Assembly: GCA_036008465.1 (NCBI GenBank)
Contig: DASYNP010000140.1
Coordinates: 1-64,000, forward strand
Length of the DNA stretch: 64,000 nucleotides
Source: DASPSM01 sp036008465
GTDB lineage: Bacteria; Planctomycetota; Planctomycetia; Planctomycetales; Planctomycetaceae
Reading direction: 5' to 3'
Positions 36,357 to 45,311 of this stretch are shown here, piece by piece. Numbering within the stretch: the stretch's first letter is position 1; every line of letters begins with the position of its first letter. A program made the position numbers and the translations under genes. The notes beneath the pieces are model-generated. The model was given only the letters and a program-made list of their open reading frames with translations, did not search any database and was not told the DNA's origin.

Positions 36357-36884
36357 ATGAGGCGAATCTGCTTCTCGGTCGCGATGAGTCTGGACGGTTA
36401 CATTGCCGGGCCGACCGGCGAGGCGGACTGGATCGTGAGGGATCCTGAGGTCGATTTTGGGGCGATGTTTGCTCGCTTCGACACTCTGCTCATGGGCCGC
36501 CGCACCTTCGAGCTTACCCAATCGCCCGGGGCTCCTACGATGCCGGGAGTCTCACTGGTGGTCGCGTCCCGAACGCTTCGACAGGAGGACTATCCGGGAG
36601 TCGCCATTGTTGGCAAAAACCTGGAAGGGGCGCTCACACAACTGCGCGAAAGACCGGGCAAAGACATTTGGCTCTTTGGCGGCGGGACATTGTTCCGTAG
36701 CCTGCTCGAGATCCGGCAGGTGGATACGATCGAAGTTGGGCTGATGCCCGTCGTTCTCGGCGGCGGCTTGCCTCTGCTGCCCACGCCATCACCGCGCACA
36801 AAGTTGCGGCTGGTTGGCAGCAAGGTTTTCAAAACGACCGGCATCGTGAGGCTGGAATACGCCGTCGAACGCGAGCCCGCCTGA
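36357..36884 (+). CDS. dihydrofolate reductase / RibD C-terminal-like protein
   Basis: The 175-residue product has the RibD_C/DHFR-like fold: SVAMSLDGYIAGPTGEADWI at the start, LLMGRRTFEL, VASRT, GKDIWLFGGGTLFRSLLE (the NADPH-binding GGG loop) and LMPVVLGGGLPLL. The family is widespread and mostly uncharacterised; it is not the folate-pathway enzyme by default. G-rich GGGGGG lies just upstream of ATG 36357. The next gene, the FAD oxidoreductase, starts 46 bases downstream on the same strand, so cotranscription is possible. Confidence 0.88.
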   Translation: MRRICFSVAMSLDGYIAGPTGEADWIVRDPEVDFGAMFARFDTLLMGRRTFELTQSPGAPTMPGVSLVVASRTLRQEDYPGVAIVGKNLEGALTQLRERPGKDIWLFGGGTLFRSLLEIRQVDTIEVGLMPVVLGGGLPLLPTPSPRTKLRLVGSKVFKTTGIVRLEYAVEREPA

Positions 36885-36930
36885 GTTAATAGCCCTCTGT
36901 GATTTACCCTTGACCGTTCCGAGGAACAAA

Positions 36931-38061
36931 ATGCCCGAGACTGACGTGATTGTTGTCGGAGCAGGAATTGTCGGACTGGCCCACGCGTGGGCGGCCGTCC
37001 GGCGCGGGAAATCGGTCCGAGTCTTCGAACGATCGGGGCGGGCCGAGGGAGCCTCAATCCGCAACTTTGGCATGATCTGGCCAATCGGCCAGCCGGCCGG
37101 TCCTTGCCACTCAGCCGCGCTGCGCAGCCGCGAGTTGTGGCTGGAACTCAAAAAAGAAGCCGGGATTTGGGTCAACGAGTGTGGGTCGATTCATCTGGCC
37201 CATCGCCCGGACGAAATGGCCGTCCTCGCCGAGTTCGCCCAGCGCGCGCCGGCGCTCGGCTATACCTTTCGACTGTTGACGGGGGAAGAAACCGCCGCGG
37301 CATCGTCGGCCGCCAATCCGACAGGGCTATTGGGCGGCCTGTGGAGTCCGACCGAATTGTGCGTCGACCCGCGCGAGGCAATCGCATCGACGGCCGATTG
37401 GCTGCGTGACCGACATGGCGTCGAGTTTCATTTCAACACGCTCGTGCGTGCGGCCGACGAGCGCGGCGTGGAAACGGCGGACGCTCGCCGGTTCGGCGCG
37501 GCCCGGACGGTCATTTGCAGCGGAGCCGATTTTGAAACACTTTTTCCCGAGGTCCTGGCTTCCTCCGGCTTGCGCCGCTGCAAGTTACAGATGATGCGGA
37601 CAGAACCTCAACCTGGCGGGTGGCGAATCGGGCCACACCTCGCCAGCGGCTTGACGCTGCGGCATTATCGGAATTTCGAGGTCTGCGAATCGCTGGCGGC
37701 GGTCAAACAGCGCGTCACACAAGAGGCGCCCGAGCTCGACCGCTACGGAATTCACGTGATGGTGTCGCAGAACCGGCTCGGCGAAGCGGTCGTCGGCGAC
37801 TCACACGAGTACAACGAGGCGATCTCGCCCTTCGACAAGGCGGAGATCGACAATCTGATGCTGCGCGAACTACGCGCTGTGTTCCGCCTGCAAAGTTGGA
37901 CCATTGCGGAACGCTGGTCCGGAATCTATGCGAAACACGCCTCCGAGCCGCAATTCCTTGCTGAGCCGCTGCCGGGGGTGTCGATCGTGACGGCGACCGG
38001 CGGCGCAGGGATGACGATGTCGTTTGGCCTAGCGGAGGAGAACTGGCGGCGCTGGGAGTGA
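36931..38061 (+). CDS. FAD-dependent oxidoreductase of the phosphonate-associated DAO family (TIGR03364-like)
   Basis: The 376-residue protein begins with the Rossmann FAD motif DVIVVGAGIVGLAHAW and then GASIRNFGMIWPIGQP, the wording I associate with the TIGR03364 clade of amine oxidases linked to phosphonatase genes. The DAO fold continues to a C-terminal GGAGMTMSFGLAEE, where the second FAD contact sits. GAGG precedes ATG 36931. It faces the phnX gene across the 141-bp repeat copy B, which supports a role in producing phosphonoacetaldehyde or a related aldehyde from an aminophosphonate. The true substrate (AEP, N-methyl-AEP or hydroxylated AEP) is not shown by sequence. Confidence 0.85.
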   Translation: MPETDVIVVGAGIVGLAHAWAAVRRGKSVRVFERSGRAEGASIRNFGMIWPIGQPAGPCHSAALRSRELWLELKKEAGIWVNECGSIHLAHRPDEMAVLAEFAQRAPALGYTFRLLTGEETAAASSAANPTGLLGGLWSPTELCVDPREAIASTADWLRDRHGVEFHFNTLVRAADERGVETADARRFGAARTVICSGADFETLFPEVLASSGLRRCKLQMMRTEPQPGGWRIGPHLASGLTLRHYRNFEVCESLAAVKQRVTQEAPELDRYGIHVMVSQNRLGEAVVGDSHEYNEAISPFDKAEIDNLMLRELRAVFRLQSWTIAERWSGIYAKHASEPQFLAEPLPGVSIVTATGGAGMTMSFGLAEENWRRWE

Positions 38062-38101
38062 CGGGATACCGACCCTCTCATCGGCGGAGCCGCGACCGTG
38101 A

Positions 38102-38242
38102 GAACATTTTGCATTGCGAGCGCAATTCGCTGATTTGACATGGGTTGAACATTGCGCGTCGGACATTTGAGTTGAGCCGCACATTTCCCAAGCCGACGGC
38201 TTGCCGTCGGATCCGGAATCGACGACAAGTCGACGGCTTGGG
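38102..38242. repeat. 141-bp dispersed repeat, copy B (inverted relative to copy A)
   Basis: This is the reverse complement of window positions 1-141 with five substitutions. It has the same palindromic head and 85-bp tail. It lies 40 bases after the stop of the FAD oxidase gene and about 150 bases beyond the stop of phnX, that is, between convergent genes, as REP-type elements often do. Confidence 0.85.
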
Positions 38243-38334
38243 GAGGGGAACGCGGCAATGATCGACTATCGATCGCGCCAGCCAGCCTCGCTCTCAAAGG
38301 ACTTACGATGCAGATGCAAAAGGTTCGTGAGGGA

Positions 38335-38366
38335 GCGGGTTATGGACCGTCGGCGCCATAGCCCGC
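38335..38366. repeat. 32-bp hairpin
   Basis: GCGGGTTATGG (38335-38345) pairs with CCATAGCCCGC (38356-38366), 10 of 11 positions plus one G-T wobble, around a 10-base loop. It lies 28 bases beyond the phnX stop. There is no T tract, so it is a weak terminator candidate at best. Confidence 0.4.
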
Positions 38367-38394
38367 TTGCTGACGCGCGCGGCTCAAATGCGAA

Positions 38395-39204
38395 TTACGG
38401 TTCCTCGCCGTTGGCGATCCGCGTGTCGAGCTCATCGACCAGACGGGGCAGCTCGCCAACCGACCCAATTACCGCGTGGGCCCCGGCTCTCAGGAGTTTT
38501 TCGCCGGCGGTCGCCGCGCGGCGCGTGCGTTCGAGCCGGGGAAGCGCCTGCGTCTCCGCCAGAGGCAGGCCGATTTCGCTGCCCGTTTCCGTGACGCCGA
38601 TCGTCCAGACTCCGGCGTTGCGCCCCTCTTCGATATCAGGGACCGTGTCGCCGATCTTGAGGACTGCGGTTACTGGATAGACGCTCGTCAGTTCCATCAG
38701 GCGGAAGATCATCCAAGGCGCTGGCCGGCCCGCTCGCACATCGTCCGGAAAGATGCAGTGATCGGCCGCCCAGCCTTGTGCGCTCGCGGCATCCGCGACC
38801 GGCTGGCCGATCGAACGGGGGTAGCCGGTCGTCGTGCCGACCGAGATTTTCTTCTCGCGCAAAGCAGCTAGACACGACAAGGCGCCCGGGATGAGGTCGG
38901 TGCGCGACTGGGCCTCGGCCGCTTGCAGAGGGAGAAACCGTTCGTAAATGGCGTCGGTATCGACCGACGTGGGCGTGTGGCCGAAGGCCGCTTTCCAGCG
39001 GGACGCAACGGAAGGCAGGCGCAGCACTTCCGCGATGTGGTCTCGCTTCGGGAGGCCCATTGGTCCCCGCGCGTCCTCAGTCGAGAGCTCCAGCCCCAGC
39101 TCTCGAAACGCAGCGACCAACGCCGCGACCGGGGCCATCGATCCGTGGTCGACGATCGTTCCCGCCATGTCGAAGACGACCAGACGAATCGAGGGAGCCG
39201 TCAT
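38395..39204 (-). CDS. phnX: phosphonoacetaldehyde hydrolase (phosphonatase)
   Basis: PhnX splits phosphonoacetaldehyde into acetaldehyde and phosphate. The 269-residue HAD-type protein keeps the diagnostic residues: nucleophile D12 (VFDMAGT), Schiff-base lysine K53 in GPMGLPKRDH, exactly the position described for the Bacillus enzyme as I recall it, TTGY near 130, and KIGDTVPDIEEGRNAG for magnesium. I start at ATG 39204 because the longer opening overlaps the upstream gene. It is the last gene of the transporter-phnZ-phnX operon. There is no adjacent phnW transaminase, so the aldehyde source must be another enzyme, perhaps the convergent FAD oxidase. Confidence 0.93.
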   Translation of the reverse strand: MTAPSIRLVVFDMAGTIVDHGSMAPVAALVAAFRELGLELSTEDARGPMGLPKRDHIAEVLRLPSVASRWKAAFGHTPTSVDTDAIYERFLPLQAAEAQSRTDLIPGALSCLAALREKKISVGTTTGYPRSIGQPVADAASAQGWAADHCIFPDDVRAGRPAPWMIFRLMELTSVYPVTAVLKIGDTVPDIEEGRNAGVWTIGVTETGSEIGLPLAETQALPRLERTRRAATAGEKLLRAGAHAVIGSVGELPRLVDELDTRIANGEEP

Positions 39205-39248
39205 TGCCGAATTCACACGTGCCTCAAACAATTGGGGGGGAGCGCCGC

Positions 39249-39839
39249 TCAGGTCGTCTCGCGCGGCTGAGCTTGTGGCGAAATCACGGCTCGAGCGTGA
39301 CCGAGATAGTGTTCGAGCGGGGGCGTTACGAGTTGCGGAATCTTGGCCTCTTCGTCCCAGCGCCGAAGCTGGATTGCGGCTGCGAAACACGGGTGTTCTT
39401 CAAACTTGCGCGCCTGGGCCGTAGTGAACGGGCCCCCCTGCAGGCGGAGACTCAGTCGCGAGGCGTCCGAAAGCCGAGCAAGGTACTGCTCATCGACCGC
39501 GCAGAGGTAGCGCTTGGCGGCCACGTGCAGCCGCACCGGCTCGACGACCTCGAAGCCAAAATGCTGCGACAGCCACTCGGCGCCCAGCGCCTCGTGCTTG
39601 TCGTCGATGCCCACTTCGGCGCAGTCCTCGTCCAAGTCGTGCAGCAGATGGCCAACGTCATGCAGCAAGGCGGCGGTGACCAGCGCCGCATCCGCGCCGC
39701 TCTCTTCGGCCTGAAGCGCGGCCTGCAACGCGTGCTCCGTCTGCGTCACCGGCTCGCCGGCGTACATTTCGAGTCCGCGTCGCGCGAACAGATCGGCAAT
39801 TTCCTGGATGAGCGCTTCCGATCGCCCGTTGGAGGTCAT
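39249..39839 (-). CDS. phnZ: PhnZ-like HD-domain diiron oxygenase for aminophosphonates
   Basis: The 196-residue protein aligns by memory with PhnZ, the mixed-valent diiron oxygenase that cleaves 2-amino-1-hydroxyethylphosphonate to glycine and phosphate. The conserved pieces are MYAGEPVTQTEHALQ (Tyr, Glu and His), LLHDVGH (metal HD), KHEALGAEWL, HVAAKRYL and RRWDEE (Asp). It overlaps the upstream transporter gene by 4 bases and precedes phnX by 44 bases. The usual partner PhnY (an Fe/2-oxoglutarate hydroxylase) is not in the window. Some family members (TIGR03276) are only phosphonate-associated, so the substrate should be treated as inferred. Confidence 0.88.
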   Translation of the reverse strand: MTSNGRSEALIQEIADLFARRGLEMYAGEPVTQTEHALQAALQAEESGADAALVTAALLHDVGHLLHDLDEDCAEVGIDDKHEALGAEWLSQHFGFEVVEPVRLHVAAKRYLCAVDEQYLARLSDASRLSLRLQGGPFTTAQARKFEEHPCFAAAIQLRRWDEEAKIPQLVTPPLEHYLGHARAVISPQAQPRETT

Positions 39840-41191
39840 GCGTCTCGCTCGTTCTCGGTCGCGGGGTCCTCGTCACACGGACGCACTTGGCGGCGTCGCT
39901 CGCTGAGAATCAAGTATGTCAGGGCGAAAATCAGGGTCAAGCCGCACGCTACAGCCAGCGTTGTAAAAACGCCGTACCATTGAAATCTTTCCACGATCCG
40001 CGCCACCCCATACCCGGAGGCGATCCCTCCCAGGTAACCCGCGCCGTCGAGCAGCCCGGCGGCTGTGGAACTGCCCCGCTTGCCGCCCAGGTCAAGCGCC
40101 ATCACGCCGGTCAAATAGGAATAGGGGCCGATTAGAAAAAAGCCGTTCACGGCGATCAGGGCCATGGCGGCCCACGGCTTCCCGTTCACATCGATGACTC
40201 CCATCGCGTAGAGCGACCCGGTCGCCAGCACGAGCGACGGCACCACGACGAGTCCGTGACGCCCCTGCAGACGATCCGACAGCAGGCCGGCGACAATCGC
40301 GGAGATTCCGCCCGCTAGAGGAAACACCAGGCTCGCGATGCCCGCCATTCCCGCCGACAAGTCGGCGACATCTTTCAAATATTTCGGGGTCCACGTGAGG
40401 AACGCCTCGCGGATCAGGGTCAGGCCGAAATTGATTCCGCAGATCGACCAGAAGACGGGGCTCTCCAGCAGCGGCAAGATCAGGGCGGCAAGCGGAACGG
40501 GGGCTGCCGACTGTCCTGCTTCTCCAAACACGTTGTTCGGATTCGCGCTCGGTTCCTCGAGACCCAGGTCGCGGGGGCTTCCCCGCAGGACGGCCGCGGT
40601 CACCAGGGCGATGACGCCGAGGCTCGCGGCGGCGATCAGAAAGACCGCACGCCAGTCGGCCAGCCGCTCCAAGGGAGTGCCGCCAGACCTCTGTCCGATC
40701 GCGACAATCCCGCCCAGATAAAGTCGAATGAGCGCGTCGCCGAAGAGAAAGCTCAGCGAGAGGATGCCCATCACCGTCGCTTGCCCACCGAGCGGATACC
40801 AGCGGGATGCCGTCTTGACGAGAGCCGGCCAGCCCATCGATTGAAAGAACCGACTCGCGCCCCAGACTGCGACGAAGACCGGCAACGCCGCACCGAAGGG
40901 AAAGCCGACTGTGCAAGCGATCGTCGCCACCATCCCGAAGAGAAACATCCGGCGACCGCCGAGCTTGTCGACGACGACGCCGTTGATGACCTTGCCGAGC
41001 GCGTATGCCGCCACGCCGACGCTCGAGATGATGCCGATCTGCTCAAGCCCGAGACTATGGTCGGGCGAAGCGTCGACCATCAACGGCGTTGCGATCGAGA
41101 GGCACGTCCGCCCGAGATAGTAGCCGGCATAACCGACAAAGAGGCTGCCCGCCGTGATCTTCTGCCAGCGTCTGAGCCGCGAGTCGGACAT
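39836..41191 (-). CDS. MFS transporter, organophosphate:phosphate antiporter (GlpT/UhpT) type
   Basis: The 451-residue product has 12 predicted helices and the OPA-family pattern: WQKITAGSLFVGYAGYYLGRTCLS in TM1, GKVINGVVVDKLGGRRMF after TM2, and RLADWRAVFLIAAASLGV mid-protein. Homologues exchange phosphate for organophosphates; the operon context points to a phosphonate such as 2-aminoethylphosphonate. I use ATG 41191 rather than the upstream TTG. The stop overlaps the phnZ start (ATGA), so translation is coupled. This is the first gene of the operon and its promoter should be in 41192-41334. Confidence 0.9.
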   Translation of the reverse strand: MSDSRLRRWQKITAGSLFVGYAGYYLGRTCLSIATPLMVDASPDHSLGLEQIGIISSVGVAAYALGKVINGVVVDKLGGRRMFLFGMVATIACTVGFPFGAALPVFVAVWGASRFFQSMGWPALVKTASRWYPLGGQATVMGILSLSFLFGDALIRLYLGGIVAIGQRSGGTPLERLADWRAVFLIAAASLGVIALVTAAVLRGSPRDLGLEEPSANPNNVFGEAGQSAAPVPLAALILPLLESPVFWSICGINFGLTLIREAFLTWTPKYLKDVADLSAGMAGIASLVFPLAGGISAIVAGLLSDRLQGRHGLVVVPSLVLATGSLYAMGVIDVNGKPWAAMALIAVNGFFLIGPYSYLTGVMALDLGGKRGSSTAAGLLDGAGYLGGIASGYGVARIVERFQWYGVFTTLAVACGLTLIFALTYLILSERRRQVRPCDEDPATENERDA

Positions 41192-41334
41192 TGGCAATGA
41201 GGTCTTCGGGCGAGGCGAGCGATACGAATGCTGCTAACGACCGGGCGATAATAGCACGCCCGCGTACGCAGCCCCGTAATAAACGCTTTGCCCGTGAAGA
41301 ATTCATGAATCCGCGTCGCTTGCGGCGGATCCCC

Positions 41335-43089
41335 TCAATGATTCTCTGGCCAGGCGACAGGTTCTCCACCGTTTCGCGTCAGCAACGCATGCAACACGTC
41401 CGAACTGAAGTTGGGGCCGATAAATCGCACCGAGCCGTCGGCGAAGGCGGCCGCAAAGCCGTCTTTTCTCGAGCCGAAGAGGATCTGTTTCGCGTCAACT
41501 CCATCGACGTTGAGATCCTCCGGCCTGGTCCATTCGACCCCGCGGGCCCAGTCGGCATTGACGATCAGGATTGTGTTGGTCGTTCCGTCGGTGATGTCGC
41601 GAATCCGGATTCCGTCTTTCGGACCGAAGATCGTTTGTTTGCCGACCGGGACTAGCAAGGTCGTCTTTCCCTCTTCGCGCAGTTTGGGACTGTCGGGACT
41701 GAAGGTCTCGGGCAGCCTGGCGATCAGCGGCTTGTTGTGCGCGCTGTCCCAGGGCTCGTCGAGATGGAATTGCTTGTACAGCTCATTTTCATTCAGAAAT
41801 GGGAGCAGGCTCACTCGCCAACTTAAGAGGGGCCGACCGTGCGCGTCGCGAATCGCCGCTGGCGGAAAATGACGGTACACGTCGTGGTAATTGTGCATGG
41901 CGAGCGACAATTGCTTGAGGTGATTTTTGATCACGTTGGACTCGGCTTTCCTCGCCATACCAACGGCGGCCTGGCCGAAGAACGCGCCCGCGCCACCGGC
42001 GGTGAACTGTTTCAAGTCGACTCGCACCGTGAGCCGATTTCCTTCGACCTTCGGCGCCAGTAAACGCGAAAACCTCTCGATGAGAGCCGCGATCATTTGC
42101 GACTCAGACGACTTTTCGGCCGCAACGCTTTCTTTTGCGAATTGGAAGACGCCTCCGATCCAAAGCGCGAGGGCCTGGGCGGAAGTTGCGTCCTTCGAGC
42201 CGATCACGACCTTCAGATCCAGCGTGTCGTGCGCGCTGACACCCGCGGCAAGCCACTGTAAGCCATCAGTCAGCGCTAACCGGGAAAGCTCGGCGGGATC
42301 TCGTAGGAACTCGGCAGGCACAGTTCCGCGCGGCATGCGCTCGATCATCGCCCGCTCGGCCGACGGGTCGCGCAGGAACTCGCTCAGCACGCGGCGCTGA
42401 TCGCTCGTCGGCAACACAAAGGCCCGGATCTCCGCCCCGGCGACCGATTCGAGGGCCTCTTGGGGAACGACGCGCAGCGGCCCATTGAATTCCCGCAATC
42501 GCTTCAGCGTTTGGTCCGATCCAATGATCAACCCGCCGTTGCGTTCGAGCGAATCGCTGAAGAGGAACGGATAGTCCGTGCCTTTGGGTCCCGTGAGCTT
42601 CCCCGCGACCATCAAGCCTTCGAGACCCCGCGGGTCGGCGCCTTCATGCAGAGGGACCACGAGAAAGACGCTGTTCTGAAGGTCGTCGGCCAGGGTCACA
42701 ACGATCCAAATGTCGCGCCCGCCTCGCTGATGAAAGAGGTTCAGCCAGTTGGAGAGTTGCCGTTTATAGATCGCGAGATCTTCGCGCTGGCGCATGCTCA
42801 ACACGGGAATAGCCGAGACTTGTGTCACCGCGGCGTCGAGATCAAACCGCTTGGTGTCGACCTCAATCAGCGCAACTGTCTGCTCGTCGAGCACCGACGC
42901 GACCGCTGCCGGTACCCCGGACTCGCCAGTCTGAGCCCGCGCCCCGGGAGCAACAGACAGCCAAACACAGGCGGCAAGCAGCGGGACGACGACCCGAACG
43001 CTGATCGCGAGCCAGGGTCGGCGAGGATCGGCGATTGGGGCTCGATTCGTTTCGATCTTTGTGCTCTGGTGATCTGGAGTACGAGTCAT
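41335..43089 (-). CDS. secreted DUF1559-type protein
   Basis: The 584-residue protein has a hydrophobic export segment near residues 28-50. The N-terminal roughly 370 residues are alpha/beta and unrecognised (VALIEVDTKRFDLDAAVTQV...). The C-terminal part is a DUF1559 domain: NHLKQLSLAMHNYHDVYRHFPPAAI, LSWRVSLLPFLNENELYKQF, DGTTNTILIVNA and FAAAFADGSVRFI. DUF1559 is a planctomycete expansion, usually with an N-terminal pilin-like signal, which is absent here. It overlaps the upstream gene by 4 bases (ATGA) and is the last gene of the ECF-sigma operon. Confidence 0.88.
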   Translation of the reverse strand: MTRTPDHQSTKIETNRAPIADPRRPWLAISVRVVVPLLAACVWLSVAPGARAQTGESGVPAAVASVLDEQTVALIEVDTKRFDLDAAVTQVSAIPVLSMRQREDLAIYKRQLSNWLNLFHQRGGRDIWIVVTLADDLQNSVFLVVPLHEGADPRGLEGLMVAGKLTGPKGTDYPFLFSDSLERNGGLIIGSDQTLKRLREFNGPLRVVPQEALESVAGAEIRAFVLPTSDQRRVLSEFLRDPSAERAMIERMPRGTVPAEFLRDPAELSRLALTDGLQWLAAGVSAHDTLDLKVVIGSKDATSAQALALWIGGVFQFAKESVAAEKSSESQMIAALIERFSRLLAPKVEGNRLTVRVDLKQFTAGGAGAFFGQAAVGMARKAESNVIKNHLKQLSLAMHNYHDVYRHFPPAAIRDAHGRPLLSWRVSLLPFLNENELYKQFHLDEPWDSAHNKPLIARLPETFSPDSPKLREEGKTTLLVPVGKQTIFGPKDGIRIRDITDGTTNTILIVNADWARGVEWTRPEDLNVDGVDAKQILFGSRKDGFAAAFADGSVRFIGPNFSSDVLHALLTRNGGEPVAWPENH

Positions 43090-44624
43090 TGGGCGGACCT
43101 CGATTGGCTTGGGCGACGATCGCCGGAAATAGTGATCTCGAAGATGTAGTCGCCTTCTTGCATGGGCGTGGGGGCTTCGGTCATCCGGCGTGCTTCGAGA
43201 GTCGCCTTGTCGCCCTCAACCTTGTATGGGAAGGGGGTCCCGAACCGCGGATGATTGGGCACGGGAACGACGGAAATTTCGGAGAGAGTTTGAGGCAGTT
43301 TTCCGCCGTGGAGAGCGGCATGCATGCGAATCGCCTCGATGACGCGATCGGCCGCGATCGAAATATCGCGACGAATCATGGCTTCGATTCCCGACGTCGT
43401 CGCGGGCAAGAGGAGCGCGTTAATGGGGATGACTTCCCGACTTGTCGGCGGTGGATTGAGATAGCGACTCCGGATCAGGTCCGATTCCGCTTGCTTCTGT
43501 CGCCGCCAGCCCTCCGGATAGGGAAGAAAAGACCACTTCAACGATTCGGAGGCGATGTAACGGCACTGCTGCACCTCGTCGATCGCCAGCACCTGGCCTA
43601 CGGGCATCTGCTCGATCTTTGCCGCATCGTAGCCCGCCGCGATCAGGTCCCGTTTGGCCTGCGTGTAACCGCGCAGCGCGAGCCCAGTTGCAAGTAGACG
43701 CGCCTGCCAGCCGTGGACGTCGTCTCGCGGTCGATCGGACCCGAGCCGGTCCAGCGTGACATAGGCTTGCGAGACGAGTTCCGCCCACTGCTCCGGGGAA
43801 TGCTGAGCGTGTTCGGGGTCTTTGAGAAACGGAAAGACTCTCGATGGAAATCTGACCTCGAATTCGACGGCCGGACGCATGTCGATGAGCGGTCGGGGAA
43901 GTTCGGTCAGGGCCCAGTACAAGTTCGGTGATTTTGGAGCGGCGATGAACGTGTGCACCTGATCGTCGAGAACTCCGGCGACAGCAATCCCAACCAGCCC
44001 CGGGATGATAATCGGTGTGGTGGCCAAATCGCGGGCAAACTGATTTCCAATTCGGAAGGTCTCGACTGCGTCGTCGTATCGGCCTTCGGCAATTTCCAGC
44101 CGTGCTTTCACCGCCAGACAACGCGCGAGTCCGCGACTCTGTTGGATCTCCTCCAAAATGAACTCGAAGCTTTTGGGCCCGTCGATGTCTTGCAGTCGCC
44201 AATCCCAGTCGCACTGCTCGCGGCTGACCGCCTCGCGCAAGTCATCGAAGGCCCGAAAGCCCTGAAGCGCCTTCCGCACTTCGTCTCGCGGGAAGTTCTC
44301 GAGGGGCGCTTGGGCCCATGTGTCGAGCCGAGCGTCGAGAGTGGGTTGGTCCTTCCCAGAGTTGAATCGACCCTGATAGCTCACATAGGCCAGAATCGCG
44401 CGATAGTAATAGGGGACGGCGTTCCCCGGCTTACGCTCGCTGAGCGGGGTCATGAAGCTGTACTTGAGGGCCGGCCGCGGCTCAGCCGCCGGATCCACCG
44501 TAAGGCGGATGACTGTGGGCTTCGATTCGGGGACACTCGGCCCACCGCGCGGCTGTGCCGCGACCAACGCTGGGGTGCTCCCACAGAGCATAAGCGTCAC
44601 AAGTTGGACGAAAAAGCGCGACAT
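43086..44624 (-). CDS. secreted hypothetical protein with C-terminal structured domain
   Basis: From ATG 44624 the product has 512 residues (an alternative ATG is at 44648). A signal peptide covers about residues 1-24 (VQLVTLMLCGSTPALVAAQ). The body is helical (RAILAYVSYQGRF, LREAVSREQCDWDWRLQDIDG, ARCLAVKARLEIAEGRYDDAVETF, a TPR-like stretch), and the C-terminus has a RHRPR-type pattern, AIRMHAALHGGKLPQTLSEI...PVPNHPRFGTPFPYKVEGDKATLEA, common in planctomycete proteins. No enzyme motif is visible. It is the third gene of the sigma-factor operon. Confidence 0.75.
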   Translation of the reverse strand: MSRFFVQLVTLMLCGSTPALVAAQPRGGPSVPESKPTVIRLTVDPAAEPRPALKYSFMTPLSERKPGNAVPYYYRAILAYVSYQGRFNSGKDQPTLDARLDTWAQAPLENFPRDEVRKALQGFRAFDDLREAVSREQCDWDWRLQDIDGPKSFEFILEEIQQSRGLARCLAVKARLEIAEGRYDDAVETFRIGNQFARDLATTPIIIPGLVGIAVAGVLDDQVHTFIAAPKSPNLYWALTELPRPLIDMRPAVEFEVRFPSRVFPFLKDPEHAQHSPEQWAELVSQAYVTLDRLGSDRPRDDVHGWQARLLATGLALRGYTQAKRDLIAAGYDAAKIEQMPVGQVLAIDEVQQCRYIASESLKWSFLPYPEGWRRQKQAESDLIRSRYLNPPPTSREVIPINALLLPATTSGIEAMIRRDISIAADRVIEAIRMHAALHGGKLPQTLSEISVVPVPNHPRFGTPFPYKVEGDKATLEARRMTEAPTPMQEGDYIFEITISGDRRPSQSRSAQ

Positions 44625-44681
44625 GCAGTGTTCCTTCTGGAAAGTCATTCCGGTCTCGTCTGATGGACTAGCAACGGAAGC

Positions 44682-45311
44682 TCAGCCTGCGGATCGGCCC
44701 TTCAAGGCTTGTCGCAGCATCGCTCGTTCAGTACTCGGTTCGTCGTCAGCTCGCGCGTCGGAAACGGAACGTCGAATCGGAGCCGGCTCGGGAAGCGCGT
44801 CAATTCCGTAAGCGAGCACGAACGAGCGTAACCGCGGAGAGTTGGAACCTGCCGCCATTGCGCGAGCCACTTCGTCGGCGGTTGGCGCCGCGACAATCGA
44901 ATCGGTCGTCAGGCCGCGCATTTCGGGGCCGACCTGTCCGGGCTCCGACGTTTGGCCCGGGGAGGATTGAGCCTGTGCAATCTGACCGGTCGTGACTGTC
45001 GCTTCCCTGCCAGCAGAAACACGCGTCCGATCGGTATCGACGGAGTCCGTGCGGCGGGCGGCCGAATCTGTTCGCGTGACCAACAGCGCCGCAAGCACGA
45101 CGGCGGCAACGCTGCTCAATACGGTCGTTGATGGCCACATCCATCGCCCAAGGACCGAGCCCGGACGAACCGATTCCGCCGACGCCCGCCCAGCGAGAAA
45201 TAAGAAGCGATCGCGGTCGATCTGGCTTGCCGCCGGCCTCAGCAACGACAACGCGCGCTCTAGCTCCCGCTCGTCGTCTACGTCTTGGTTGTTGCCGTTT
45301 TCGTCAGCCAC
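44682..45311 (-). CDS. probable membrane-bound anti-sigma-like partner of the ECF factor
   Basis: The 209-residue product has an acidic cytoplasmic start (ADENGNNQDVDDERELERALSLL), a transmembrane helix near residues 60-82 (TTVLSSVAAVVLAALLVTRT) and a polar Ser/Thr/Gln-rich region outside. Its start overlaps the end of the ECF sigma gene by 34 bases, typical of sigma/anti-sigma pairs. No zinc-binding HxxxCxxC motif is visible, so it is not a classical ZAS protein; the anti-sigma role is inferred from position and topology. Confidence 0.7.
   Translation of the reverse strand: MADENGNNQDVDDERELERALSLLRPAASQIDRDRFLFLAGRASAESVRPGSVLGRWMWPSTTVLSSVAAVVLAALLVTRTDSAARRTDSVDTDRTRVSAGREATVTTGQIAQAQSSPGQTSEPGQVGPEMRGLTTDSIVAAPTADEVARAMAAGSNSPRLRSFVLAYGIDALPEPAPIRRSVSDARADDEPSTERAMLRQALKGRSAG

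Larger units (their letters stand above)
38062..38394. other. convergent intergenic region with repeat copy B and a hairpin
   Basis: These 333 bases between the FAD oxidase and phnX contain repeat copy B (38102-38242) and a separate hairpin at 38335-38366. I see no gene. Open frames that cross the repeat read the same peptide as in copy A, which is explained by the repeat itself. Confidence 0.6.
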
